Assembly (NCBI GenBank): GCA_026993285.1
Contig: JALWTZ010000110.1
Span: forward strand, 1-7,921
DNA: 7,921 nucleotides
From: Lysobacterales bacterium
GTDB lineage: Bacteria > Pseudomonadota > Gammaproteobacteria > Xanthomonadales > S139-57
Direction: 5' to 3'
In this document: positions 1-6,795 of the stretch, one piece after another
Position numbering within the stretch: position 1 is the stretch's first letter
Layout of the letters: each line of letters starts with the position of its first letter
Notes under the pieces: model-generated
Seen by the model: only the letters and a program-made list of their open reading frames with translations
The model's database searches: none
What the model was told of the DNA's origin: nothing
Position numbers and translations under genes: made by a program

Positions 1-375
1 TACAAGGAACAGGGGCTGGAGGCCTTTCTTCACCATGAGGCGCAGGATGCGGAATCGCCCATGCAACCGGGGCCTTTTTTCCGGGTCTTGCAGGCCTTGC
101 ATGCCATTCAGCAGGCCTATCCGGCGGCCAGCAACCCCATACGCACCGCGCTGGTGACGGCCCGCTCCGCCCCGGCCCACAAGCGGGTGATTCTTACCCT
201 GCGGGAATGGGGGGTGCGCATTGATGAATCCCTGTTTCTCGGCGGGCGGGAAAAGGGCCCGGTGCTGGCCGCCTTTGGTGCCGACATTTTCTTCGATGAC
301 CAGCAGGTGCATTGCGAAAGTGCCAGCGGGCATGTGCCAACCGGGCATGTGCCCCATGGCGTGGCCAATGACTGA
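1..375 (+). CDS. 5'-nucleotidase, C-terminal part (start lies outside the window)
   Basis: The frame is open from base 1 and ends at TGA 373-375, giving the last 124 residues of a protein whose family members are usually about 300 residues. I recognise the bacterial/cytosolic 5'-nucleotidase family (Pfam 5-nucleotidase, HAD fold), which removes phosphate from nucleoside monophosphates in the cytoplasm. Counting from base 1, the visible HAD motifs are the VTAR segment (about residues 52-55, motif II Thr), the lysine of GGREKG (about 85, motif III) and FFDDQ (about 97-101, the acidic metal-binding motif IV). Motif I with the nucleophilic Asp must lie upstream. The tail GHVPTGHVPHG is a short repeat that I believe is normal for this family. 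The gene faces the diguanylate cyclase gene tail to tail, so the two are not co-transcribed. The family call is strong; the preferred nucleotide cannot be told. Confidence 0.88.
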   Translation, partial: YKEQGLEAFLHHEAQDAESPMQPGPFFRVLQALHAIQQAYPAASNPIRTALVTARSAPAHKRVILTLREWGVRIDESLFLGGREKGPVLAAFGADIFFDDQQVHCESASGHVPTGHVPHGVAND

Positions 376-415
376 GCATGCGGTGACCAGCTACTGACGA
401 AAACCCGGGCATGGG
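376..415. other. Convergent intergenic gap, no convincing terminator
   Basis: This 40-base gap separates the stop codons of two convergent genes. The only structure seen is ACCC (403-406) facing GGGT (413-416) with a 6-base loop. Read on the minus strand it is followed by TTTTC. A 4-bp stem is too weak to call a rho-independent terminator, but it lies where one would be expected for the diguanylate cyclase transcript. Confidence 0.3.
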
Positions 416-2635
416 TCAACGCCCCTGTTTGGGCTTCCACTCCCGAATCAGATAGCGATTTCGGCCTTGGGCCTTGGCCTGGTAGAGCCACTGGTCGGCC
501 TGTTGCAGCAGTTGCGCTGCCCCTGTTTCGGCTGACTGGATCAGGCTGTGGGCCGGTACATGGATACAACCGGCACTGATCCGCGCCACAGGCGGAGCTT
601 CCTTGTCGCCATGCTGATATTTTGCATCAATGGCCTGGTAGATCTTGTTCATGAGGGTTTGCATGCCCGCCTTGTCGCAGGCGGGCAGGACCAACAGGAA
701 TTCCTCTCCTCCATAACGGCCCAGTACATCACTATTGCGCAGGCAAGACTGGATGATGGCAGCCGTGTTGCGCAATACTTCATCACCTGCCGGATGGCCC
801 CAGCGATCGTTGATGGCCTTGAAATGGTCCAGATCCATCATGCACAAACCCAGTGCTGATTGCTGGCGCTGGCTTTGGGCCAGCAGCAGGCGCAGGGCTT
901 CCAGAACGGCTTCCCGCCGCAGGGTGCCGGTCAGTTTGTCGGTGGAGGCCAGCTGGTTGAGTTGGTCCCGGTTGATGCGACCGGCCAGATCCTGTGCAAT
1001 CAACTCCAGATCCCGCTTTTCCTCCTCGGTAAAATGCCGGGGCTTGTCCGGATTGCGACCAAGTATCAACAAGCCGTGCGGCGGGTTCTGGTCACATTGC
1101 AGGGCCAGCGTCTGCTCAATCTGCGCTTCATCCAGCTCGGTCAGTTCCTGTGCGTGTTGCCAGTCAGTCCGCACATTTTTCATGATCCGGGCCGGAGGCT
1201 GGCCATTTTGTACCTGGATTTCCGTACTGGCTGGCGTCTGCGGGCAATAGAGTGCCAGCCAGGGCAGTTGCAGACGGCTTTGCAAAAAATCCAGTGACTT
1301 GCGCAGGATCTGTTGCAACGAGCTGCCTTGTTGATCCTGTTGTTCCAGGAATCCACGGAAGGCATAGTGCAGGCCCAGGGTGGGGCTCAACAGCCCCCGT
1401 TCCAGCCAGTTGTACAGGCGGTGACTGGCCGGTATCACCTGAGTGGCCATCAAAAGTGCAGGTATGGAGCTGCCGATCATGGCCAGTGATCCGTGCATTT
1501 CCCGGGCCAGCAGGGCGTAGGTTTCCAGCGCAAAAACCAGAATCAGCAGCCAGATCAGCACATTGAGAAAAATGCGAATGCTGGTGACCTGCAACACCTG
1601 CCCCAGATGCAGGTAGTTGTGGCGGATAATGGCAATAAAGATACCGGTGGGCCACAGGGCGAGGAACAGTTGCTCGGTCCAGGTAAACCACTCCAGCCAC
1701 TGGGTGTACATTACATAGACATGCAGGTGCCAGAGCAGTTGACTGAGACTGAAGGGGGTATCAAACAGCCAGACGATACGCAGCTGTTTCTTCCACTCGG
1801 GGTTCCCTTCTCGCAGGTAGCGCCAGCCCAGAAACAGCCAGATGGAAAGCATGACCACCACCTGCAGGGTGAAGAAGGGTTGGGTCGACTGTGGATTCAG
1901 GGTGTCTTCAATGCTTTGGGCAAAGAGCAGCAGTCCGGGCAGCATGAACAGGTACAAGCCTGCCAGCACCAGCTTTCGGTACCGCGCATAAAGCGCTATG
2001 GGTCGCGGGAAAATGAGCACGAAATGCAGTTTCAGCACCATCACCAGAGCCAGGTTCCACAGATTGATGCGCCACAACCAGGCATTGACACTCTGGCTGC
2101 TGACCTGGGAAAAGGGCAGAAGAAAATCCATGCTGAGAATCAGCAACAGGGCAATCAGCAAGCGGGCCTCGGTTTGCTGCCACTGTCGCAACAGAACCAG
2201 CACCATGCCAAAAAAATAGAAGGCACCCAATAGCCGCACCACCAGTTTGCTCAGGTGTGCACGTGCTCCAGGTATGATGGCGTACACCCGGGTCTGGCCG
2301 TTGTCACTGGCCAGGGTCAGGTTCAACTGGTGATCGAGATTTTTCAGCCAGAGGCGGTCGAGTTCAGCTTCATTGCGAACTGGCTGGTTTTCATAGGCCA
2401 GGATACGCATGCCGGGGCGTATGCCGGCCTGTTCCGCCGGGCCGCCAGGCTCCACATAAAGGATTTCAAGCTGGCCATTCGTGTGACTGTTGATGGCCAG
2501 GCCCACATGGGTGCGGGTCTTGTTCAGTTGATAGGGCAGGGAGGTACTCAGCAGGATGGCCAGTGGCACCAGTAGCAACAGGGTTACGGCCCCACGTGGC
2601 GATTGCAGTATGTGCCTCGCATTGAACCCGCGCAA
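416..2635 (-). CDS. Membrane diguanylate cyclase: PDZ, polytopic membrane region, GAF-like domain, GGDEF
   Basis: The 739-residue protein should make cyclic di-GMP from two GTP at the inner membrane. A membrane helix at about 15-33 is followed by a PDZ-like domain (about 44-122, with VEPGGPAEQAGIRPG at 61-75), probably periplasmic. Eight or nine hydrophobic segments span about 130-402 and include LHFVLIFPR (203-211). A GAF-like region (about 430-555, ending in HFTEEEKRDLELIAQDL) leads to a GGDEF domain (about 562-735). That domain looks active: metal-binding Asp601 in MMDLDHFKAIND and an intact GGEEF at 642-646. An RxxD inhibitory site (RNSD, 633-636) lies five residues before GGEEF, so product inhibition is expected. 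The front end resembles ComP-type sensor kinases, but the output is a cyclase; the ligand is unknown. The start is TTG at 2635, chosen because a strong ribosome binding site precedes it and an in-frame TGA lies 15 nt further upstream than the first possible codon after it. The gene is probably transcribed alone from the promoter at 2712-2740. Confidence 0.9.
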   Translation of the reverse strand: MRGFNARHILQSPRGAVTLLLLVPLAILLSTSLPYQLNKTRTHVGLAINSHTNGQLEILYVEPGGPAEQAGIRPGMRILAYENQPVRNEAELDRLWLKNLDHQLNLTLASDNGQTRVYAIIPGARAHLSKLVVRLLGAFYFFGMVLVLLRQWQQTEARLLIALLLILSMDFLLPFSQVSSQSVNAWLWRINLWNLALVMVLKLHFVLIFPRPIALYARYRKLVLAGLYLFMLPGLLLFAQSIEDTLNPQSTQPFFTLQVVVMLSIWLFLGWRYLREGNPEWKKQLRIVWLFDTPFSLSQLLWHLHVYVMYTQWLEWFTWTEQLFLALWPTGIFIAIIRHNYLHLGQVLQVTSIRIFLNVLIWLLILVFALETYALLAREMHGSLAMIGSSIPALLMATQVIPASHRLYNWLERGLLSPTLGLHYAFRGFLEQQDQQGSSLQQILRKSLDFLQSRLQLPWLALYCPQTPASTEIQVQNGQPPARIMKNVRTDWQHAQELTELDEAQIEQTLALQCDQNPPHGLLILGRNPDKPRHFTEEEKRDLELIAQDLAGRINRDQLNQLASTDKLTGTLRREAVLEALRLLLAQSQRQQSALGLCMMDLDHFKAINDRWGHPAGDEVLRNTAAIIQSCLRNSDVLGRYGGEEFLLVLPACDKAGMQTLMNKIYQAIDAKYQHGDKEAPPVARISAGCIHVPAHSLIQSAETGAAQLLQQADQWLYQAKAQGRNRYLIREWKPKQGR

Positions 2636-2641
2636 GTCACG

Positions 2642-2649
2642 CCCTCCCT
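2642..2649 (-). promoter_or_regulatory. Strong ribosome binding site that fixes the TTG start of the diguanylate cyclase
   Basis: On the minus strand AGGGAGGG stands six bases before TTG at 2635. It fits the anti-Shine-Dalgarno sequence well at normal spacing. An out-of-frame GTG lies at 2640-2638. No in-frame ATG occurs near the beginning of the protein, so this site is the main argument for the TTG start. Confidence 0.6.
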
Positions 2650-2711
2650 CTTTTCACCCAGATTGGCAAGATTGCTGACGAAAAGCAAGTTTGGACTGGT
2701 TTTTTGGTTTA

Positions 2712-2740
2712 ATAATATCAATAGGATAAGTGTTCGTCAC
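2712..2740 (-). promoter_or_regulatory. Predicted sigma70-type promoter of the diguanylate cyclase gene
   Basis: Read on the minus strand, a -35 box GTGACG (2740-2735, 4 of 6 consensus bases) and a -10 box TATTAT (2717-2712, 5 of 6) are separated by 17 bases. They sit in the most AT-rich stretch of the region. Transcription would start near 2705 and leave a leader of about 70 bases. The 17-bp palindrome at 2746-2762 ends six bases upstream of the -35 box. This is a pattern match by eye only. Confidence 0.45.
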
Positions 2741-2745
2741 GGTTC

Positions 2746-2762
2746 ATTCGCTGTCAGCGAAT
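2746..2762. repeat. Perfect 17-bp palindrome (8-bp arms, 1-base centre), possible operator
   Basis: The sequence ATTCGCTG T CAGCGAAT is an exact inverted repeat. It contains the stop codon of the Nudix-related regulator gene (2756-2754) and lies just upstream of the predicted -35 box of the diguanylate cyclase. With a single central base and no T-run on either side, it does not look like a terminator. It has the form of a binding site for a dimeric regulator. Part of it is constrained by the regulator's last codons, so chance cannot be excluded. Confidence 0.45.
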
Positions 2763-3668
2763 ACGCAGACCTGGCGCGGGGCGTTCCAGTAATACAGCAG
2801 GGCGAAAACGAAACAGCTCGGCAGGTCGGCCGCGGCCTGTGGAGCGGAAGCGACCGGTGCCTTCCACCAGTTGGGTCTGTTCCACCAGACGGCGGAAATT
2901 CTGCTTGTGCAACGGGTGACCTGCCAGGGATTCCACCAGCTGTTGCAACTGCAGCAGGGTAAAGGCTTCCTCCAGCAGTTCGAAGACTACGGGACGGTAT
3001 TTCAGCTTGCCACGCAGCCGTCCGAGAGCCGTGGCCAGCATGCGTCGGTGGTCATGAGCCAGGGCACGGCCACTGGCCGGCAGCAGTGGTACGGGTTGCT
3101 GGTGATCAAGATAATATTCCGGAATCAGGCGTGCCTGGTAGAGTAATTCGTACCGTTCAAGCACGCGTTCCGGATCCCACTGGGAATCGTCCGGGTTGAA
3201 TGCCAGTTGCAGGCGCTGTTGCAATGCCGGACCGGGCTTTTCCCGTTCGGCCCAGGCCTGCAGTGCCGGTTGCAGTTGCTCGGTCAACAATGCCGGACGG
3301 CCCTGGCGCCAATCTTCCCAGGGAAGAAAAGCGTACCAGGGCAGCCATTCGGCATGCTTGGGAATGTTGCGGGTCATGCGGGTGAGTGCCAGATAAGCGG
3401 TGCTGACACAACGGCTGTGCCGGGGACAGTTCAGCACACGCCCATGGTCGGCAAATGTGTATAACTGTTCCACATAGCCCAGTTCCAGCCCGTGCTCGAG
3501 AAAGACATGTTCGCGGATGGCGCGTTCCAGCGTCTTGTGTGCTTCCGGGTCCAGCGGGCCTGTGGGCAGGGCAGGTTGGCTGGCACGGTTGTCCAGGAGG
3601 ATCTGGGGCTGATTGTGCTGGCTGCATACCACCACGGCTGCCAGATCCATGTGGACGCGTGTGTTCAT
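2754..3668 (-). CDS. Nudix-related transcriptional regulator (NrtR/NadQ-like, winged helix at C-terminus)
   Basis: The 304-residue protein has an N-terminal Nudix-like domain (about 7-125) and a C-terminal winged-helix region (about 218-298). The latter contains KLKYRPVVFELL, HKQNFRRLVEQTQLVEGTG and GRPAELFRFR, which I recognise from Nudix-related regulators of the NrtR/NadQ type (COG4111-like). Such proteins repress NAD biosynthesis or salvage genes and sense NAD-related metabolites. The catalytic Nudix box (GX5EX7REUXEEXGU) is degraded here: the matching segment (37-61) reads REHVFLEHGL, out of register by one residue and lacking the paired Glu. Binding without hydrolysis is therefore likely. 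About 304 residues is longer than typical NrtR, with an extra middle segment (about 125-215). The start at 3668 lies three bases after the mltD stop, with GGA in the mltD end as a weak ribosome binding site, so translation is probably coupled. Met7 is an alternative start. No NAD gene is visible nearby, so the target is unknown. Confidence 0.75.
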   Translation of the reverse strand: MNTRVHMDLAAVVVCSQHNQPQILLDNRASQPALPTGPLDPEAHKTLERAIREHVFLEHGLELGYVEQLYTFADHGRVLNCPRHSRCVSTAYLALTRMTRNIPKHAEWLPWYAFLPWEDWRQGRPALLTEQLQPALQAWAEREKPGPALQQRLQLAFNPDDSQWDPERVLERYELLYQARLIPEYYLDHQQPVPLLPASGRALAHDHRRMLATALGRLRGKLKYRPVVFELLEEAFTLLQLQQLVESLAGHPLHKQNFRRLVEQTQLVEGTGRFRSTGRGRPAELFRFRPAVLLERPAPGLRIR

Positions 3669-3671
3669 GAT

Positions 3672-5294
3672 TTATCCGGCCTGGCGGGTCACATCCACAT
3701 GCAGGCGCAGCTTTTGCCCAGGCTTGAGCAGATCCCGTTTGAGGCCATTCCACTTGCGAATGGCCGCCACATCCACGGCAAACTTGCGGCTGATGCTCCA
3801 GAGGGATTCTCCCCGGCGTACGGTGTAGACGATTTGCTGCTGGCGGGAGCGGGAAGTACGGGCGGTTGAAAAGCCTTTTCTGGGTTGGCGTATCACCAGT
3901 TTCTGTCCGACCCGAAGCAAGTCACCCGGCGCCATGCCATTCCAGCGGGCCAGGGCACGCACACTCACGCCATAGTGCCGGGAAATGCTCCAGAGGGATT
4001 CACCAGCAGCTACCTTGTGATACAGGCTTTGCGGTGTAACCGCCTTGCGCTGCAGCCGGGCCAGTCGCTGCGCCTGGGTCTGATTGTACCGGTCCAGGGC
4101 ATGGTGGGACTGCGGCACCATGAGATAATCACCCGCACGGATCAAATGACCCTTGAGGTGGTTGATTTCCTTGAGCAGCTGCGGTGTGACGTGATGGCGC
4201 TTTGCCAGGCGAATCAGGCTGTCTCCCGGTTGAATGCGAACGCGTTTCCAGGTTACCCGCTGGTCTTTGGGCAGCGCAGCCAGTCTGGTTCGAAACTGTT
4301 GTGCCGCCTCAATGGGCAACAACAGCCGGTAGGGTCCGTCCGGGTCGGTGGCCCACTGGTTCCAGGCCGGATTGTAGCGGTAGAGTTCATCCATGCTCAT
4401 GCCGGCCAGTTCGGCAGCCAGTGCCAGGTCTACCTGCCCGCCGGTATCCACGCTTTCCACCAGTGGCTGCAACGGAATCTCCACGGGTTGAAAACCGTAG
4501 CGTTGTGGATGCTTGTACAAGCAGGCCAGGCCGATCATCTTGGGAATATAGCCACGGGTTTCCCTGGGTAGTTTCAAGTGCTGGAAATCCACGGGTTTGC
4601 CCTGCTTTTTCAGCTGTTGAACCTGCCGAGCAACCCGGTTGTGACCACTGTTGTAGGCAGCCAGTGCCAATAACCAGTCGCCGTTGAATTGCTTGCCCAG
4701 TGCTTGCAAGTGACGGGTGGCGGCCTCGGTAGCCGCCAGAATGTCCCGTCGCCCGTCATACCACCAGTTCATCTTGAGATCATATTCCCGTGCCAGGGCC
4801 GGAATAAACTGCCACAGTCCCGCAGCACGGCCGTGGGAATAGGCCCAGGGATTGTAGGCTGATTCCACCACGGGAAGCAGGGTGAATTCAGCAGGCAACT
4901 GATGGGAACGAACCTTCTGATGTATGGCCCAGAGCAAAGGCCGGGCGCGTTGCTGTACCCGTTGCATGTAAGCCTGCTTGCCGGCATACCAGCGGGCCCA
5001 GTGTTCGGCACCCGGTACGGCGTCACAATCGGGCAGGGCGGTTTCTTCCCGCCATTGGCTCCAGAAATCCCTTGGCGCGGATGCTTTTGCCTCTTCATTT
5101 GCAAGAGCAGGGCTTGTCAGGCTTTCAAAGCTGTCTCGGGCCTGTGGCAGGGGGGATTCTGCGGGTACTGGCCCGCTTTCCCGGGCAGGCTGTGACACGA
5201 CAGCCTGTTCATGGGTGGGTTTTTCCGGCAGTTGCTGGCAGGCACTCAGCAGCAACAGGCAGGGCAATACATGGAAAAGGGTTTTGCTGTTCAT
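3672..5294 (-). CDS. mltD: Membrane-bound lytic murein transglycosylase D with three LysM repeats
   Basis: This lipoprotein cleaves the MurNAc-GlcNAc bond of peptidoglycan non-hydrolytically, leaving 1,6-anhydro ends, and should sit in the periplasm on the outer membrane. I place the start at 5294 (540 residues). It puts a signal peptide with a LSAC lipobox (residues 16-19, lipidated Cys19) at the N-terminus, and its ATG overlaps the gloB stop by four bases. A frame start at 5336 exists but would bury the signal peptide. After a variable linker (20-95), the SLT domain holds catalytic Glu144 in PVVESAYNP, then AGLWQF (158-163) and LAAYNSG (211-217). Three LysM peptidoglycan-binding repeats follow at about 349-394, 424-469 and 488-532; their YxVxxGESLWSI pattern is clear in the last two. 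The mltD-gloB pairing is common in gammaproteobacteria. No own promoter was seen, so it is probably transcribed with gloB. Confidence 0.95.
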   Translation of the reverse strand: MNSKTLFHVLPCLLLLSACQQLPEKPTHEQAVVSQPARESGPVPAESPLPQARDSFESLTSPALANEEAKASAPRDFWSQWREETALPDCDAVPGAEHWARWYAGKQAYMQRVQQRARPLLWAIHQKVRSHQLPAEFTLLPVVESAYNPWAYSHGRAAGLWQFIPALAREYDLKMNWWYDGRRDILAATEAATRHLQALGKQFNGDWLLALAAYNSGHNRVARQVQQLKKQGKPVDFQHLKLPRETRGYIPKMIGLACLYKHPQRYGFQPVEIPLQPLVESVDTGGQVDLALAAELAGMSMDELYRYNPAWNQWATDPDGPYRLLLPIEAAQQFRTRLAALPKDQRVTWKRVRIQPGDSLIRLAKRHHVTPQLLKEINHLKGHLIRAGDYLMVPQSHHALDRYNQTQAQRLARLQRKAVTPQSLYHKVAAGESLWSISRHYGVSVRALARWNGMAPGDLLRVGQKLVIRQPRKGFSTARTSRSRQQQIVYTVRRGESLWSISRKFAVDVAAIRKWNGLKRDLLKPGQKLRLHVDVTRQAG

Positions 5295-6067
5295 CCACGA
5301 AACCGGTCTTTCAATTGACGCAACAGGGTAAAGCATTCCTGGGCATTGTGCACGGTCTGGCCACTGTGTGAGGACACGGCTTGCTGAACCTCGGGTTCAT
5401 GACAGCGCAGAAACGGATTGCAGCGTTTTTCGTCGGCCAGCAGGACAGGCAGGGTAGGTCCCTTTGCCCGTCGTTCTTTCAGTGTTTTGCCATAGGCGAG
5501 CAAATGTGGGTCATCCGGCAGAATGTGCAGGGCAAAACGGAGGTTGGCCAGTGTGTATTCATGGGCCGGGTAGACCAGCGTTTCATCCGGCAGTGCACGA
5601 AGCTGTTGCAGGCTGTGATGCAGTTGAGTGGCGGTACCATCGAACAGGCGGCCACAACCCAGGGAAAACAAGGTGTCTCCGCAGAACAGATGCCAATCGG
5701 TTCGCCAGGCCAGATGGGGCACGGTATGGCCGGGCACCGATAATACTTCCATCACAAGGGTGCCCAGGTCGTGGGTATGCCACTGTTCCGTACTGGCCTG
5801 GATGCATTCACAAGGTATGTGCAGGCGTGGATCATTCGGGCCAATGGTTCTGGCACCGGTTTCCTTGACCAGCGCTTCCACACCATCGACATGGTCATAA
5901 TGAAAGTGTGTCAGCAGAATATAATCCAGGGTCATGCCCTGTGCTTCGAGGTGAGCCAGTACCGGCTGCTCGTCGCCAGGGTCGATTACCAAGGTGGTGC
6001 CCGCGGTTTGCAGCAGCCAGATATAATTGTCTTCGAAAGCCGGGATCGGGGTAGTATGCATGTGCAT
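5291..6067 (-). CDS. gloB: Hydroxyacylglutathione hydrolase (glyoxalase II)
   Basis: The enzyme hydrolyses S-D-lactoylglutathione to D-lactate and glutathione, the second step of cytoplasmic methylglyoxal detoxification. The 258-residue length is normal. The metallo-beta-lactamase fold with its two-metal site is visible: THFHYDH (His54, His56, Asp58, His59), His114 in VPGHT, Asp131 in CGDTLFSLGCGRLFDG and His169 in YPAHEYT. The C-terminal substrate-binding HAGH domain shows EKRCNPFLR (213-221). Two small departures from the usual pattern are VDG (60-62) after the metal motif, where VGG is normal, and HTVPHLAW (114-121), where HTxGHxxY is normal. No metal ligand is lost. The start is uncertain between Met1 (6067) and Met3 (6061); neither has a strong ribosome binding site. 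The gene opens the leftward operon gloB-mltD-regulator. Confidence 0.95.
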   Translation of the reverse strand: MHMHTTPIPAFEDNYIWLLQTAGTTLVIDPGDEQPVLAHLEAQGMTLDYILLTHFHYDHVDGVEALVKETGARTIGPNDPRLHIPCECIQASTEQWHTHDLGTLVMEVLSVPGHTVPHLAWRTDWHLFCGDTLFSLGCGRLFDGTATQLHHSLQQLRALPDETLVYPAHEYTLANLRFALHILPDDPHLLAYGKTLKERRAKGPTLPVLLADEKRCNPFLRCHEPEVQQAVSSHSGQTVHNAQECFTLLRQLKDRFRG

Positions 6068-6090
6068 GCGTGTGTGCCGTATGGCCTTTC

Positions 6091-6119
6091 AGTGTAATCG
6101 AGCACGCGAGTTCTTTCAT
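6091..6119 (-). promoter_or_regulatory. Predicted promoter of the gloB operon, overlapping a plus-strand -10 box
   Basis: On the minus strand ATGAAA (6119-6114, 4 of 6) and TACACT (6096-6091, 4 of 6) are 17 bases apart. They would start transcription about 17 bases before the gloB ATG. On the plus strand TGTAAT (6093-6098, 5 of 6) overlaps the same -10 and could serve the methyltransferase gene, although I see no good -35 for it. The 65-base gap must hold promoters for both directions unless the plus-strand operon starts inside gloB. This is inference from weak matches. Confidence 0.3.
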
Positions 6120-6132
6120 CTGCATGGTAAAC

Positions 6133-6795
6133 ATGAAAGCCTTGAATCCTCGACTGGAACCCTACAAGCAATGGCTGGCCTCGCAAGCCGGCAAGGCGCT
6201 GGCATGTGCGGAATCCCGCCTGGTCAGCCGGTTGTTGGGGAACATCCATGGTTTTCAGGGGCTGCTGGCTGGCGCTTCACCCCATTTTCTCGGTAGTGTG
6301 GAAGCCGACCGTTTCACTCATCTGGTGCGTCTGGAGCTGATCGAGGAAGAAAAGGTCAGTGGTGATGTACAGGCCTGGGTGGATTGCCTGCCTTTCTGCA
6401 GTGAGCTGTTTGATGTGGCAGTGCTGGGGCATGTGCTGGAATGGCAGAGACGGGTGCATCCCGTATTGCTGGAATGGAACCGGATGCTGAAGCCGGGTGG
6501 ACATTTGCTGTTGATCATGAACCGCTCCTTGATTGGTCCGGTGTTTCCACGCAGGGGGCCGGTTACTCCACGAGGTTACTGGCCCTGGCTGACGGAGCGG
6601 CAACTGCGCATGCTGGGTTTCGAACGCCTGGCCCGCTACTGGCTGTTGCCGGATCATGCGATGGGCTCTGCACTCAGCCGGCGGCTGGCTGTCTTGCATG
6701 CTCCCGTGATTGCCGTGCATTTGCGAAAAACGCGCCGACAGGGAATCATCCATCCTGTCAGAGAACCTGCCGGTGCAACCGTTTCACTGACATGA
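6133..6795 (+). CDS. SAM-dependent methyltransferase-like protein, yafS type
   Basis: The 220-residue protein belongs to the class I methyltransferase-like family (Methyltransf_11) found between gloB and rnhA in gammaproteobacteria; the E. coli counterpart by position is yafS. The late part of the fold is clear: LPFCSELFDVAVLGHVLEW (86-104), then the post-motif helix and strand LLEWNRMLKPGGHLLLIMN (112-130). The SAM-binding glycine motif I (hhDhGxGxG) is not visible where it should lie (about 40-55), which I recall being poorly conserved in this family, so activity is uncertain. The substrate is unknown. Starts are possible at GTG 6070, ATG 6124 and ATG 6133. I chose 6133 because the earlier codes add residues that do not resemble the family, but no candidate has a clear ribosome binding site. 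The gene heads the plus-strand operon with rnhA 25 bases downstream. Confidence 0.8.
   Translation: MKALNPRLEPYKQWLASQAGKALACAESRLVSRLLGNIHGFQGLLAGASPHFLGSVEADRFTHLVRLELIEEEKVSGDVQAWVDCLPFCSELFDVAVLGHVLEWQRRVHPVLLEWNRMLKPGGHLLLIMNRSLIGPVFPRRGPVTPRGYWPWLTERQLRMLGFERLARYWLLPDHAMGSALSRRLAVLHAPVIAVHLRKTRRQGIIHPVREPAGATVSLT

Noticed and set aside
327..353. Direct repeat CGGGCATGTGCC with a 15-base period
   Set aside because: It encodes the GHVPTGHVP tail, which I believe is typical of this nucleotidase family, so the repeat probably follows from the protein sequence.
403..416. Possible terminator hairpin ACCC/GGGT followed by TTTT on the minus strand
   Set aside because: A 4-bp stem with a short T-run interrupted by C is too weak to call.
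117..569. A minus-strand frame across the convergent gap
   Set aside because: It overlaps both the 5'-nucleotidase and the GGDEF gene in other frames and is rich in Pro, Arg and Ser as expected of a shadow frame.
1493..2233. A 246-codon plus-strand open frame opposite the diguanylate cyclase
   Set aside because: Its product is Gln/His-rich low-complexity sequence with no family resemblance, and the minus strand carries a clear, full domain protein. It is an antisense shadow.
2687..2722. Plus-strand promoter-like AT-rich stretch in the regulator/cyclase gap
   Set aside because: The boxes match consensus poorly and no plus-strand gene follows. The minus-strand reading explains the AT-rich DNA better.
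5295..5336. Upstream start for mltD at 5336
   Set aside because: It would add 14 residues before the signal peptide and place the lipobox far from the N-terminus. The ATGA overlap start at 5294 fits a lipoprotein.
6058..6069. Inverted repeat GCATG-TG-CATGC over the gloB start
   Set aside because: It falls on the codons for Met-His-Met-His, where CAT/ATG codons create such symmetry by themselves.
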